From Moorella mulderi DSM 14980 (lineage in GTDB: Bacteria; Bacillota; DSM-521; Neomoorellales; Neomoorellaceae), in the NCBI RefSeq assembly GCF_001594015.1, contig NZ_LTBC01000006.1:62001-126000 (forward strand): 64,000 nt of DNA, read 5' to 3'. Position 1 is the first letter of the stretch; each line of letters begins with the position of its first letter. Positions 54,985-62,877 of the stretch are shown here, piece by piece. The notes under the pieces were generated by a model. That model was given only the letters and a program-made list of their open reading frames with translations, was not told where the DNA came from and did not search any database. The position numbers were made by a program, and so were the translations under genes.

Positions 54985-56988
54985 CTATATGTTCCGCGCC
55001 ACCTCGTAGGCGTCCCAGATGGCTCCCATAATGTTCCGGGGTTCCCGGGAGTCGCCGATGAGGTACAGGCCAGGCATCTTGCCCATCAGGGCGCGGTAAA
55101 GTCCCTGCTCGGGCGTAAACCCTGCCGCTACGACTACAGTATCGGCAGGGAGGGTTGTTCTATGGAAGGACCTGTCAATCAGGATAACGCCCGCGTCAGT
55201 TACCTCTAACAGGCCGGTACCGGTTCGCCATTCCACCCCCTGATAGCGGAGCATCTCTATGAGCATGATCCGGTTCATATAGGGCACGGGGATGCCGGCC
55301 CGCATCAGGTCGTCCAGGATCTCAATTATCGTCACCTCCTTGCCCTGCCGGGCCAGCCAGAGGGCGGTTTCGCACCCGGCCAGCCCGCCGCCGATGATCA
55401 CCACCTTATCGCCGGCCTGCTTTTTGCCCAAAAGAATATCAGTTGCCGTGCCTACCTTCCCTTTGTCGATGCCGGGCACGTCGGGCATGGCCGGTTTGGA
55501 GCCGGTGGCCACAACAACGGCGTCGGGGTTTTTCTCCAGGACCAGTTCCGGGGTAACTTCCCGGTTCAGGTTGATCTCGACCTGCAGCTCCCGCAGTTCG
55601 GTTTTATACCACTCCAACAGGCGCGCGTCGTCTTTTTTGAATTCCGGCACGGCGGCAGCGATGACATGGCCGCCCAGTTGATCGCTCTTTTCGTAAAGGG
55701 CCACCTGGTGTCCCCTCAGGACGGCCACCCGGGCCGCCTCCATGCCGGCCACGCCGCCGCCGATAATCATTACCTTCCGGGCCGAACTCGCCCGCTCGAT
55801 GCCGTACTCTTTTTCCCGGCCGCAGGCAGGGTTCACGGCGCAGGATAGGGGCCGGCCCAGGAAACCCCGCCCCAGGCAGCCGTCATGGCAGCCAATGCAG
55901 GGCCGGATCCTGTCAACCCTTCCCGCCATCGCTTTGCTGGCCCATTGAGCATCGGTTAACAGGCCCCGGCCGATGGCTATCATGTCCGCCTTGCCTTCAA
56001 CCAGGGCACGTTCCGCCAGGTCCGGCTCATCCATCCGGCCGGCGACGATCACCGGGACCTTAACCGCTTCTTTCAGCTTTTGGGTTAAAGGCAGGTAACA
56101 GCCGTGCTCTTGATAGAGGGGCGGGTGGGCCCAGTACCAGGCGTCATAGGAACCGGCGTCGGCGTCAAAGCCGTCGTAACCGGCTGCTTCCAGGATCCTG
56201 GCGGCCGCCAGCGCTTCTTCCACGTCGCGGCCTTTTTCGGTAAACACTTCCCCGGGCAGTCCCCCCTGGCGCCAGTCCTTGATAAAATTCTTGATGCTGA
56301 ACCTGAGGAGGACGGGGAACTCTTTCCCCACCCTCTTTTTAATCTCCTGCACTATTTCGATGGGGAAAGTGAGCCTGCCCCGCAAGTCGCCGCCGTATTT
56401 ATCCGTGCGGCGGTTGAACAGGGCGATGGTGAACTGGTCGAGGAGATAGCCCTCATGCATGGCATGAATCTCTACACCGTCAAACCCGGCCTCTACGGCT
56501 ATCTCGGCCGCCTCGCCGGCCCTCCGGACCAGTGTTTCGACTTCCCTGGTTGCCAGCTCCCGGCAGGTTATAGCCGGTTCCCAAAAATTAGGAATGGCTG
56601 AAGGGGCGACGGGTTCTCCCGCCAGCATGACCGGCGAGGCCACCCGGCCAAAACCCATACCCAGCTGCAGGAATATCCTGGTGTTGTAGGCATGGACCCT
56701 TTCCGTAAGCTCCCCTGCCGTGGCGATAAAGCGGGGTGGATTTACGGATACGGTGGGAACCATCCCGGGCTTAAACGCTTCGATTTCGTTTTCAACCTTG
56801 GTCACACTGGTGATGATTAACCCGGTGCCTCCCCTGGCCCGTTCAATATAGTAATCGATAGCCCGCTGCGAAAAGCAGCCGTCCTGGGTCACCAGGCCCA
56901 GGACACCCATGGGGGCCATGGCAATTTTATTTTTTACTTCTACCTTACCTATCTTGACGGGTTCAAAAAGTCTGGTATAGGCTGCCAC
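54985..56988 (-). CDS. Old-yellow-enzyme/2,4-dienoyl-CoA reductase-like flavoprotein
   Basis: A 667-residue FMN, [4Fe-4S] and FAD-containing NAD(P)H oxidoreductase of the FadH/trimethylamine dehydrogenase family. An N-terminal FMN barrel (FEPVKIGKVEVKNKIAMAPMG, EIHAMHEGYLLDQF) is followed by the iron-sulfur site CIGCHDGCLGR plus a later Cys. Two nucleotide folds follow (MIIGGGVAGMEAARVAVLRGHQVALYE and VVIIGGGLAGCETALWLA). GTG 56988 follows AGGAGG. It is convergent with mtaB, so a link to methyl metabolism (for example demethylation) is only suggestive. The substrate is unknown. Confidence 0.9.
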   Translation of the reverse strand: MAAYTRLFEPVKIGKVEVKNKIAMAPMGVLGLVTQDGCFSQRAIDYYIERARGGTGLIITSVTKVENEIEAFKPGMVPTVSVNPPRFIATAGELTERVHAYNTRIFLQLGMGFGRVASPVMLAGEPVAPSAIPNFWEPAITCRELATREVETLVRRAGEAAEIAVEAGFDGVEIHAMHEGYLLDQFTIALFNRRTDKYGGDLRGRLTFPIEIVQEIKKRVGKEFPVLLRFSIKNFIKDWRQGGLPGEVFTEKGRDVEEALAAARILEAAGYDGFDADAGSYDAWYWAHPPLYQEHGCYLPLTQKLKEAVKVPVIVAGRMDEPDLAERALVEGKADMIAIGRGLLTDAQWASKAMAGRVDRIRPCIGCHDGCLGRGFLGRPLSCAVNPACGREKEYGIERASSARKVMIIGGGVAGMEAARVAVLRGHQVALYEKSDQLGGHVIAAAVPEFKKDDARLLEWYKTELRELQVEINLNREVTPELVLEKNPDAVVVATGSKPAMPDVPGIDKGKVGTATDILLGKKQAGDKVVIIGGGLAGCETALWLARQGKEVTIIEILDDLMRAGIPVPYMNRIMLIEMLRYQGVEWRTGTGLLEVTDAGVILIDRSFHRTTLPADTVVVAAGFTPEQGLYRALMGKMPGLYLIGDSREPRNIMGAIWDAYEVARNI

Positions 56989-57079
56989 AATAATTAACCT
57001 CCTGCTTTTATCCAGTTAGTTTTGGTACTCACGATAATTATTGTGCACCAATACCAGCCATTTATTAGCCCTTTCTTTT

Positions 57080-58033
57080 TTATTCGCCCGGCTCCTTGTC
57101 CCACCGCAAGCCACGGTAACTGGGGTGACGCAGGCGGCCGTCCGGCGTCTGTTCCAGGTACTCCACGGTACAGACCAGGCGCGGTTCCACCCAGCGGGGC
57201 CGGGTCAGGCCCGGCACGGGTTCTCCGAAGGGCGGCGGCACCTCCTTGAGTTTTTTTAACTCCCCCAGCAACATCTGTTCTTCCTCCCGGTCAAAGCCGG
57301 TGCCCACCTTGCCCCGGTAGGCCAGGCGCCCCTGCCGGTAGGTGCCCAGGATGAGGGCACCTAAACGTCGCCCGCCGGTCCCGGGCTCGTACCCCACAAT
57401 AATAAATTCCCCCTGGCGGATATGCCGGATTTTGCGCCAGTGGGAGGAACGCCGGCCGGGAAGGTAGGGGCTCTCTTTGGCCTTGGCCATGACTCCCTCC
57501 AAGCCCTGCCTGGCGCAGGCCGCAAAGAAGGTGGTGCCGTGGGTCTCAATAAAGCTGGAGATAACCAGGTTGTCCCCCGGCTGCACGGCTTCCTGGAGCA
57601 ACCCCTTGCGCCAATGCAGGGGTTGGGGCATGATGTTTTCGCCCCGGCAGTAGAGGAGATCGAAGGCGACAAAAACGGCCGGTGTTTGCAGGGCGGCCTG
57701 CCGGATTTTCAGGGGGTCGGCCAGTCTCCCCCGCGCCTGGAGGCGGCTGAAGGAGGGCCGGCCTTTCTCTCCTGGGACGACAATCTCCCCGTCCAGGACC
57801 GCCGGCTGCATCCCGACCCGGTGGTACAGGCCGGCCAGTTCGGGAAAGGCCGGGGTGATGTCCAGGAGGTTGCGGGACTGGAGGACGGTTTTCCGGTCGA
57901 GGTAAGCCAGGCAGCGGTAGCCGTCCCATTTCACCTCATAAATAAAGTCGGGGGAATCAAAGGGACGGCCAGCCACGGCCAGCATGGGCTTAATTTGAAA
58001 TACCGGAAGCCGGCCGCCATTCTCCCCCATCAT
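57080..58033 (-). CDS. ligD: ATP-dependent DNA ligase (LigD ligase-domain type)
   Basis: A 317-residue stand-alone ligase domain. The adenylated Lys35 is in EVKWDGYRCLAY, followed by LQSRNLLDITPAFPEL, LDGEIVV, FVAFDLLY, LEGVMAKAKESPYLPGRRSSHWRKIRH and the OB-fold end (VGTGFDREEE ... RWVEPRLVCTVEYLE). It seals double-strand breaks in bacterial non-homologous end joining with Ku, encoded immediately upstream and overlapping by 4 bases. No polymerase or phosphoesterase domain is attached, so those functions must be separate. Confidence 0.94.
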   Translation of the reverse strand: MMGENGGRLPVFQIKPMLAVAGRPFDSPDFIYEVKWDGYRCLAYLDRKTVLQSRNLLDITPAFPELAGLYHRVGMQPAVLDGEIVVPGEKGRPSFSRLQARGRLADPLKIRQAALQTPAVFVAFDLLYCRGENIMPQPLHWRKGLLQEAVQPGDNLVISSFIETHGTTFFAACARQGLEGVMAKAKESPYLPGRRSSHWRKIRHIRQGEFIIVGYEPGTGGRRLGALILGTYRQGRLAYRGKVGTGFDREEEQMLLGELKKLKEVPPPFGEPVPGLTRPRWVEPRLVCTVEYLEQTPDGRLRHPSYRGLRWDKEPGE

Positions 58034-58872
58034 GATGTCTTGCGCCGCCGGCGGGGTTTCTTTGCTTCTTCATCCCCGGCACCTGCGGCCTTTTCCTTTT
58101 TGGCCAGCTCAATGCTGGCCTTCAGGGCTTCCATCAAGTCGACCACCTTACCTGCTGCGGGCCGCGCCGGTACCGCCACCTCTTCACCGGCGACTTTAGC
58201 TTCGATAATCTCCAGGAGGGCCTGCCGGTACGCGTCGGTATATTTCTCCGGATCAAACCGGGCCGCCAGGTTGTTAATCAGGGTGACGGCCATTTTGACC
58301 TCATTTTCATGGAGCTTGACCTCAAAGTTTAATTCCGGCAGCTGTTCTGCCGTCCTGACCTCCCGGGGGTAAAACATGGTGTGCATTACCAGGGTCCTGC
58401 CGGAAACCCTTACCGCCGCCAGGGATTCCCTGGTCCTTAAACTTACCCTGGCTATGGCGATTTTTCCCGTAGTCTCCATGGCCTGCCGCAGCAGGGCATA
58501 GGCTTTCTGCCCCATCTCGCCTGGCACCAGGTAATAAGCCCTGTCAAAATAAATGGGGTCAATCTCCTCCAAGTCGACAAAGTCGAGGATGTTAATACTC
58601 CTGGTCGCCTCTTGAGGAATTCCTTCCAGGTCTTCCTCCTGCAAAATTACATATTTCCCCTTTTCGTATTCGTAACCCCGGACGATCTCCTCCGGGGGAA
58701 CCTCTACCTGGCAGAAGGGGCAGTATTTCCGGTACTGGATGGGCGTCCTGCACCTGGCATGCAGGTAGTTGAATTTGAGATCGCTGCTTTCGGTGGCTTT
58801 ATAGAGTTTTACCGGCACATTGACCAGGCCGAAGCTGATGGCGCCTTTCCAGAGGGGACGCACGGTTTTCAC
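58030..58872 (-). CDS. ku: Non-homologous end joining protein Ku
   Basis: A 280-residue bacterial Ku homodimer subunit that binds DNA ends and recruits LigD. It opens RPLWKGAISFGLVNVPVKLYKATESSDLKFNYLHARCRTPIQYRKYCPFCQVEVPPEEIVRGYEYEKGKYVILQEEDLE, the standard Ku70/80-like core, and ends in a Lys/Arg-rich tail (KPRRRRKTS) as in many Ku proteins. Unusually, a CPFC pair replaces the common CxxC-lacking loop. It is co-transcribed with ligD. In spore formers the system typically protects dormant spores. Confidence 0.95.
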   Translation of the reverse strand: MKTVRPLWKGAISFGLVNVPVKLYKATESSDLKFNYLHARCRTPIQYRKYCPFCQVEVPPEEIVRGYEYEKGKYVILQEEDLEGIPQEATRSINILDFVDLEEIDPIYFDRAYYLVPGEMGQKAYALLRQAMETTGKIAIARVSLRTRESLAAVRVSGRTLVMHTMFYPREVRTAEQLPELNFEVKLHENEVKMAVTLINNLAARFDPEKYTDAYRQALLEIIEAKVAGEEVAVPARPAAGKVVDLMEALKASIELAKKEKAAGAGDEEAKKPRRRRKTS

Positions 58873-59009
58873 CTCGAGGTTTTCCAGCAGTATCCCGGGC
58901 CGCTCCCGGCACCAGCATCCCTGGCGCCCCGGGCTTTGCCTGTAGTATCTCCCCCCGGCAGGCAGGCAATACGCCGGTGTGAGCCAGTTCCATGGCTGCC
59001 GGCACCGTG

Positions 59010-59038
59010 CTTAAAATAAAATCCGGCCCCCGGGCCGG
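59010..59038 (-). terminator. Terminator downstream of the Uma2-like gene
   Basis: Minus strand: CCGGCCC and GGGCCGG (59038-59023) form a stem, followed by ATTTTATTTTAAG. Confidence 0.8.
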
Positions 59039-59040
59039 TA

Positions 59041-59439
59041 TTAGAAGATATTTTCTATTTCTACGGCAAAGCCGCCTATCACCCGCGACCTAATCGTACC
59101 CTGCTGCTCGGCTTCCTGATCGAGGACAACTTTTCCTTCCTGCCGGCAAAAAACCTGCACTGATTTATGTTGGGGATCGACAATCCAATATTCCCTGACG
59201 CCTTTCTTTTCATAGACCTTGTACTTGCTGCGCAGGTCGTAATAACCCGTACTGGGGGAGAGTATCTCCGCCACCAGGTCCGGGGCGCCGTTGATACGTT
59301 TTTCTTCTATAATGGGTAGAGTGAAGAAGCCATTGTCCGGGACAAACAATTTGACGGCTAGTTGAGAATGCCCATCCTGCTCCGGCAGGGAAGGAGATGG
59401 TTTATATAGCACTGGGATAATGACACGAAAACCCAGCAT
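59041..59439 (-). CDS. Uma2-family protein, probably N-terminally truncated
   Basis: About 132 residues of the Uma2 (DUF820, PD-(D/E)XK nuclease-like) family. The C-terminal core is intact: GAPDLVAEILSPSTGYYDLRSKYKVYEKKGVREYWIVDPQHKSVQVF, with the Glu-x-Leu-Ser nuclease-like site. Normal members are about 180-200 residues, and the N-terminal helix region and the R(V/I)xxPD motif are missing or altered. It is probably a decayed copy, although a terminator still follows. Function of the family is unclear. Confidence 0.65.
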   Translation of the reverse strand: MLGFRVIIPVLYKPSPSLPEQDGHSQLAVKLFVPDNGFFTLPIIEEKRINGAPDLVAEILSPSTGYYDLRSKYKVYEKKGVREYWIVDPQHKSVQVFCRQEGKVVLDQEAEQQGTIRSRVIGGFAVEIENIF

Positions 59440-59541
59440 GTCTTATACAGGGATTGTTAACATGAATAAAACAACCAAAGAAATAACAGTAGCCCCGATG
59501 GTTAAAGACCTGGGTAAAGTGTAAAATCGGGGGGATGATGG

Positions 59542-60132
59542 GTGAATAGATGGTCATTTACTCCAGGAATTTTTATCCTTATGGTAGTAATATCAGCTTT
59601 TCTCATAAAAGAAGTTATACATTTAAATACGCTAAATACAGAGATGAGAAACGCTTTTAAGGAAACAACATGGCGTATTCTGCATAGTAGCCTGGAGGAA
59701 ATTATAGAGGGTATTGAGCAGGTAGTTTCCGCTTCCGGCTCTGATGCCAAATCTCAAGTTGGAACTGGCCTGGCTCTGGCTGAAGGAGCGATAGCAACAA
59801 TCAGCCGGATACGGCTGGAAGATAGATTGGATAAAATTCAACCCGTTGCCTGGTACCAGTCCAACGATATTTCCTACGTTATTCAAGTCCTTGAACGGGG
59901 ATGGACCGCTCTCCGGTCAGAGAGATATAAACTGACAACAGTGGACGCCAAAGATCTGGGTAATTATACAAAGCAATGGAAAAAAGTTATTGAAGACCTC
60001 AGAATTGTGGAGGCCTTTTGCGAAAATGCATTGTTTAACACTGAGGGAGAGAAAAGTAATCTATGGGAGACAGGTCACAGGGCCGTACGCGAACTCGATC
60101 AATTTTTCTCCAGCCTGAAAGAAGGTAGCTGA
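59542..60132 (+). CDS. Hypothetical membrane-anchored protein, 196 aa
   Basis: Family not recognised. An N-terminal membrane helix (GIFILMVVISAFLIKEVI) is followed by a long helical soluble region (TEMRNAFKETTWRILHSSLEEIIEGIEQVV... GLALAEGAIATISRIRLEDRLDKI), with four-helix-bundle character like a periplasmic sensor domain. It starts at GTG 59542 behind GGGGGGATGATGG. It lies alone between the Uma2 remnant and an IS remnant, and is AT-richer than the core genes. It may be accessory. Confidence 0.6.
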   Translation: MNRWSFTPGIFILMVVISAFLIKEVIHLNTLNTEMRNAFKETTWRILHSSLEEIIEGIEQVVSASGSDAKSQVGTGLALAEGAIATISRIRLEDRLDKIQPVAWYQSNDISYVIQVLERGWTALRSERYKLTTVDAKDLGNYTKQWKKVIEDLRIVEAFCENALFNTEGEKSNLWETGHRAVRELDQFFSSLKEGS

Positions 60133-60142
60133 ATACGCTACT

Positions 60143-60480
60143 AGGGAGTGTAAATCATTTTGTGTAAATGGCAAAGAGAACTAAAGCGATAAACCTCAGG
60201 ATTTGGTGGCAGAGCCCCAACAACTTTCTCAGTTAATATTCCCTTGCAAGCCAGTTAAATAGTCATTCTTGCTGTCAATCTTTCATCAAAATAGATTACC
60301 AGTTGGGGGAGGCATTTGCCCCAATCTCTTATCGGTATAGTCTATTTTCTGGCAATATCGAGGGTGGCCAGATAGACGATTTTTCTTAAAGCCTCCTCTA
60401 AAGGATAAGCCGTTTTAGTTTTAGTAACCTTTCTCAGTTGTCGGTGATAGCCCTCAACGGTAAAGGCCTTGACCCAGGTA
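60143..60480 (-). mobile_element. IS256-family element remnant
   Basis: The minus strand encodes the C-terminus of an IS256-type (mutator) transposase (separate entry). Bases 60143-60170 (GGGAGTGTAAATCATTTTGT... on the plus strand) resemble an IS256-family terminal repeat with GTGTAAA motifs. The left portion of the element is gone, replaced by the 3' end of the adenine methylase gene. Confidence 0.7.
60255..60480 (-). pseudogene. Truncated IS256-family transposase with nonsense mutation
   Basis: Minus-strand reading: VEGYHRQLRKVTKTKTAYPL, then EEALRKIVYLATLDIARK, then TAG, then TIPIRDWGKCLPQLVIYFDE and RLTARMTI before TAA at 60257-60255. Intact IS256 transposases read ...MDITKKW at this point, so the TAG replaces a Trp (TGG) codon. 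Only the last third of the gene remains. Confidence 0.75.
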
Positions 60481-60513
60481 AATGGATTGGACGTAATAGT
60501 TCTATAAATATCC

Positions 60514-61329
60514 TCACCTGTAATTCCGGATGACAAGTTCCGTTATCGGTCCTCGCCTTTCCGGCCTGCAGTTAATAGCCCGCCTGGCGTAGACTACCTG
60601 GATATCATATCCCGAGTACAGCTCCCGTATAAAGGGCGTGTCGGAATTGCTTAACATTACCAGGCAGCCCCTTTTATCCAGCTCTCGAAACACTTCTGCC
60701 AGGTGCTTCTGGTCATCAATCCCGAAAGCATCCGATGTGTAGCCGGTAAAGTTGGCCGTATCCGATACTGGGTAATAAGGTGGGTCCAGGTACACAAAGG
60801 CATCCCCGCGGGCAAAGTCCAGTGCCCGGCTAAAGTCAGCGCCGATCACCCGGGCATGACTTAAAGCCCCTCTGACCAGGCGGAGGTTAGTTTCGTCCAC
60901 TATTTTAGGATTTTTATATCTCCCGAAAGGCACGTTATGCTTGCCCCGGCTGTTCACCCGCCACAGGCCGTTATAACCGGTTTTATTAAGATACAAAAAC
61001 CGGGAGGCCCGCTCTACCGGGGAAAGATGCTCCGGGTCTAAAGCCCGGACGGAGTAATAATACTCAGGGGTGTTTTTATGCTTTTTAAGGTCGTTCAGGA
61101 GTTCATCTAAATTATCACGTACTACCAGGTAAAAGTTTATCAGCTCGTCGTTGTTGTCGAGAAGTATAGCCTCAGGAGGCAGTAAATGAAAAAAAACAGC
61201 CCCGCCCCCAACGAAAGGCTCTATATAAAGACCATATTTCTTTTTGGGAAATAATGGCTCAAATTGTGGTATGAGCCGGGCTTTGCCCCCAGCCCATTTT
61301 ACAGGAGGCTTAGGTTTCAATTCTAACAT
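60514..61329 (-). CDS. dam: D12-class DNA adenine methyltransferase (Dam-like)
   Basis: A 271-residue N6-adenine methylase. S-adenosylmethionine site: PPVKWAGGKARLIPQ and YIEPFVGGGAVFFHL. Catalytic motif IV: FVYLDPPYYPVSDTANFTGYTSDAF. Target-recognition region: LNKTGYNGLWRVNSRGKHNVPFGRYKNP. Family members recognise GATC or related sites; specificity is not certain. No restriction endonuclease gene adjoins it, so it looks like an orphan or regulatory methylase. It is convergent with the hypothetical gene at 59542 and abuts an IS256 remnant, which suggests acquisition with mobile DNA. Confidence 0.93.
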   Translation of the reverse strand: MLELKPKPPVKWAGGKARLIPQFEPLFPKKKYGLYIEPFVGGGAVFFHLLPPEAILLDNNDELINFYLVVRDNLDELLNDLKKHKNTPEYYYSVRALDPEHLSPVERASRFLYLNKTGYNGLWRVNSRGKHNVPFGRYKNPKIVDETNLRLVRGALSHARVIGADFSRALDFARGDAFVYLDPPYYPVSDTANFTGYTSDAFGIDDQKHLAEVFRELDKRGCLVMLSNSDTPFIRELYSGYDIQVVYARRAINCRPERRGPITELVIRNYR

Positions 61330-61464
61330 CAGCTGTTGCCTCCAGGGTTAGCCTCTAGCAAAATATTCGCTCCCCGGAGTCAAATTCCTTCCTGAACAGT
61401 CCTGGTAGCGGTGACGGGTAAAGCTTGCCCAGCACTGGGTTTAATTCCGGGTGGCCATGGCAGC

Positions 61465-62064
61465 TCATTTAAACTTAACCTCCGTCAGCACCAGGCGGCC
61501 GTAACCGTCCACATAGTAGGTCAACTCCATCTCTGCGCCGGTTTCCGGATCCTTCTCCTTTAACTCCGGCTTGACTTCTTTGGTTACCCAGAATGGAGTA
61601 GGTTGCCCCTCTACCATTGCTTCGAACATGTTATTATCGATCCAGCCCTTGAAAACAGCGCTGACAGTCTTACGGGGCGCTTCCAGCTTTGCTATCCTTT
61701 TAATTTCCCATATCCCGCCGGCAAAGGAGCAGTCAAAGCTAACCCTGTCACCGATGACCAGTTTTGATATAATACCGCTCGCTTTTATTTCCCTGGATAA
61801 TGCAAATGTGACAGGGTTAATGTTGCTGGGGAACGATATGCCCTCGTCGATAATAATTACAGCTGCTTCCTCTTCTGTTTGCCCGCCATATACGCCGATG
61901 ATGTTTGTTTGCAGGTTATCCCCTTCTCTGGTGTCGGGCTGCGATTCATTAGGCCTGGCCGATACCTCATTATTGTTTGTCGGCGGAGCTGTCTCCCCCA
62001 CACCACAGGCGACCAGCAACATGGACAAAACAACCGTCAGCAGCAATACTAATCCTTTCCTCAT
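61465..62064 (-). CDS. Hypothetical lipoprotein, 199 aa
   Basis: Signal peptide with lipobox LLVACG at about 20-25, then a low-complexity linker. A compact beta-rich domain follows, made of two similar strands-and-turn units (ASGIISKLVIGDRVSFDCSF and VSAVFKGWIDNNMFEAMVEG), ending YYVDGYGRLVLTEVKFK. ATG 62064 follows GGGAGG. It is exported and lipid-anchored. Function is unknown; it has no recognised enzyme motif. Confidence 0.75.
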   Translation of the reverse strand: MRKGLVLLLTVVLSMLLVACGVGETAPPTNNNEVSARPNESQPDTREGDNLQTNIIGVYGGQTEEEAAVIIIDEGISFPSNINPVTFALSREIKASGIISKLVIGDRVSFDCSFAGGIWEIKRIAKLEAPRKTVSAVFKGWIDNNMFEAMVEGQPTPFWVTKEVKPELKEKDPETGAEMELTYYVDGYGRLVLTEVKFK

Positions 62065-62289
62065 TGAGATACCTCCCTGCAAATCCCGGCTTCCTATTAA
62101 TGATAGACGCTGACGCAGCCGTTTTGTTCCGCCGGGGTTATTACTACCTGACCCCAGGATCAGGCTTCTTTGGCACGGTAATCACTGCTTTTCAACGGTA
62201 CCCTCTAATTGTCAGGAACATAGATTATGATAGCAACTATCAATAATAACCTGCGCAAATAATAAAATAATAAGGAAAGGGGAACAAAA

Positions 62290-62709
62290 ATGACGGCTGC
62301 CCCGCAACATAAATCCCATGATAAAACATCGTTTATTATTCCGGCGACCAAAGAAGACCTGTTATTGTTGGCCAGGTTAATTCAGGCCGAAGCGGAGGCA
62401 GAACCGCTGGAAGGCATGATTGCCGTCGGCGCCGTCGTGGTTAATCGTGTGCGCCACCCCGACTTTACTGACACAATCTACGCGGTGATTATGGAACCCG
62501 GCCAGTTTGAATCGGTGGGCAATAACAGGCTGGCTGGCAGTGTGAAGGCTCCCAATGAGGACGCCGTTAAAGCTGCGACAAAAGCCCTGGAAGGTGTTGA
62601 TCCGACTAATGGCGTCCTCTTTTTCTATAACCCGCAGCTCACGGATAACCAGTGGATAAGAAGCAAAAAGGTCAAATTGGTTTCCGGCAATCACCTCTTT
62701 GTCGTTTAG
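62290..62709 (+). CDS. SleB-like cell wall hydrolase domain protein
   Basis: A 139-residue protein that is almost entirely a Hydrolase_2 (SleB/CwlJ catalytic) domain: LARLIQAEAEAEPLEGMIAVGAVVVNRVRHPDFTDTIYAVIMEPGQFESVGN. The catalytic Glu is in QAEAEAEP. The start region (MTAAPQHKSHDK) has no signal peptide, unlike SleB itself, so it resembles CwlJ in acting without export. A role in cortex lysis during germination is likely but unproven. ATG 62290 lies behind AAAGGGGA. Confidence 0.85.
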   Translation: MTAAPQHKSHDKTSFIIPATKEDLLLLARLIQAEAEAEPLEGMIAVGAVVVNRVRHPDFTDTIYAVIMEPGQFESVGNNRLAGSVKAPNEDAVKAATKALEGVDPTNGVLFFYNPQLTDNQWIRSKKVKLVSGNHLFVV

Positions 62710-62720
62710 CAACCCTCACC

Positions 62721-62798
62721 TTTAAGGGTGCCGTAGTACTTGCCGAAGGGGGCCAGAAGCAGAGCTTCGTTGCGGCAACTACCGCGCTTGATATCTAG
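62721..62798 (+). pseudogene. Short coding fragment of unknown origin
   Basis: Codons from 62721 to the TAG at 62796-62798 read FKGAVVLAEGGQKQSFVAAT and TALDI, with protein-like composition but no start or ribosome site. It may be a gene scar; family unknown. Confidence 0.3.
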
Positions 62799-62877
62799 AA
62801 GGTTCCAGAAAAATTAATACTGTGTGTGGTGCCTCGCCAACCGAGGCTGCAGTGACCCCTCGTCTGCCTGCGGGTTT

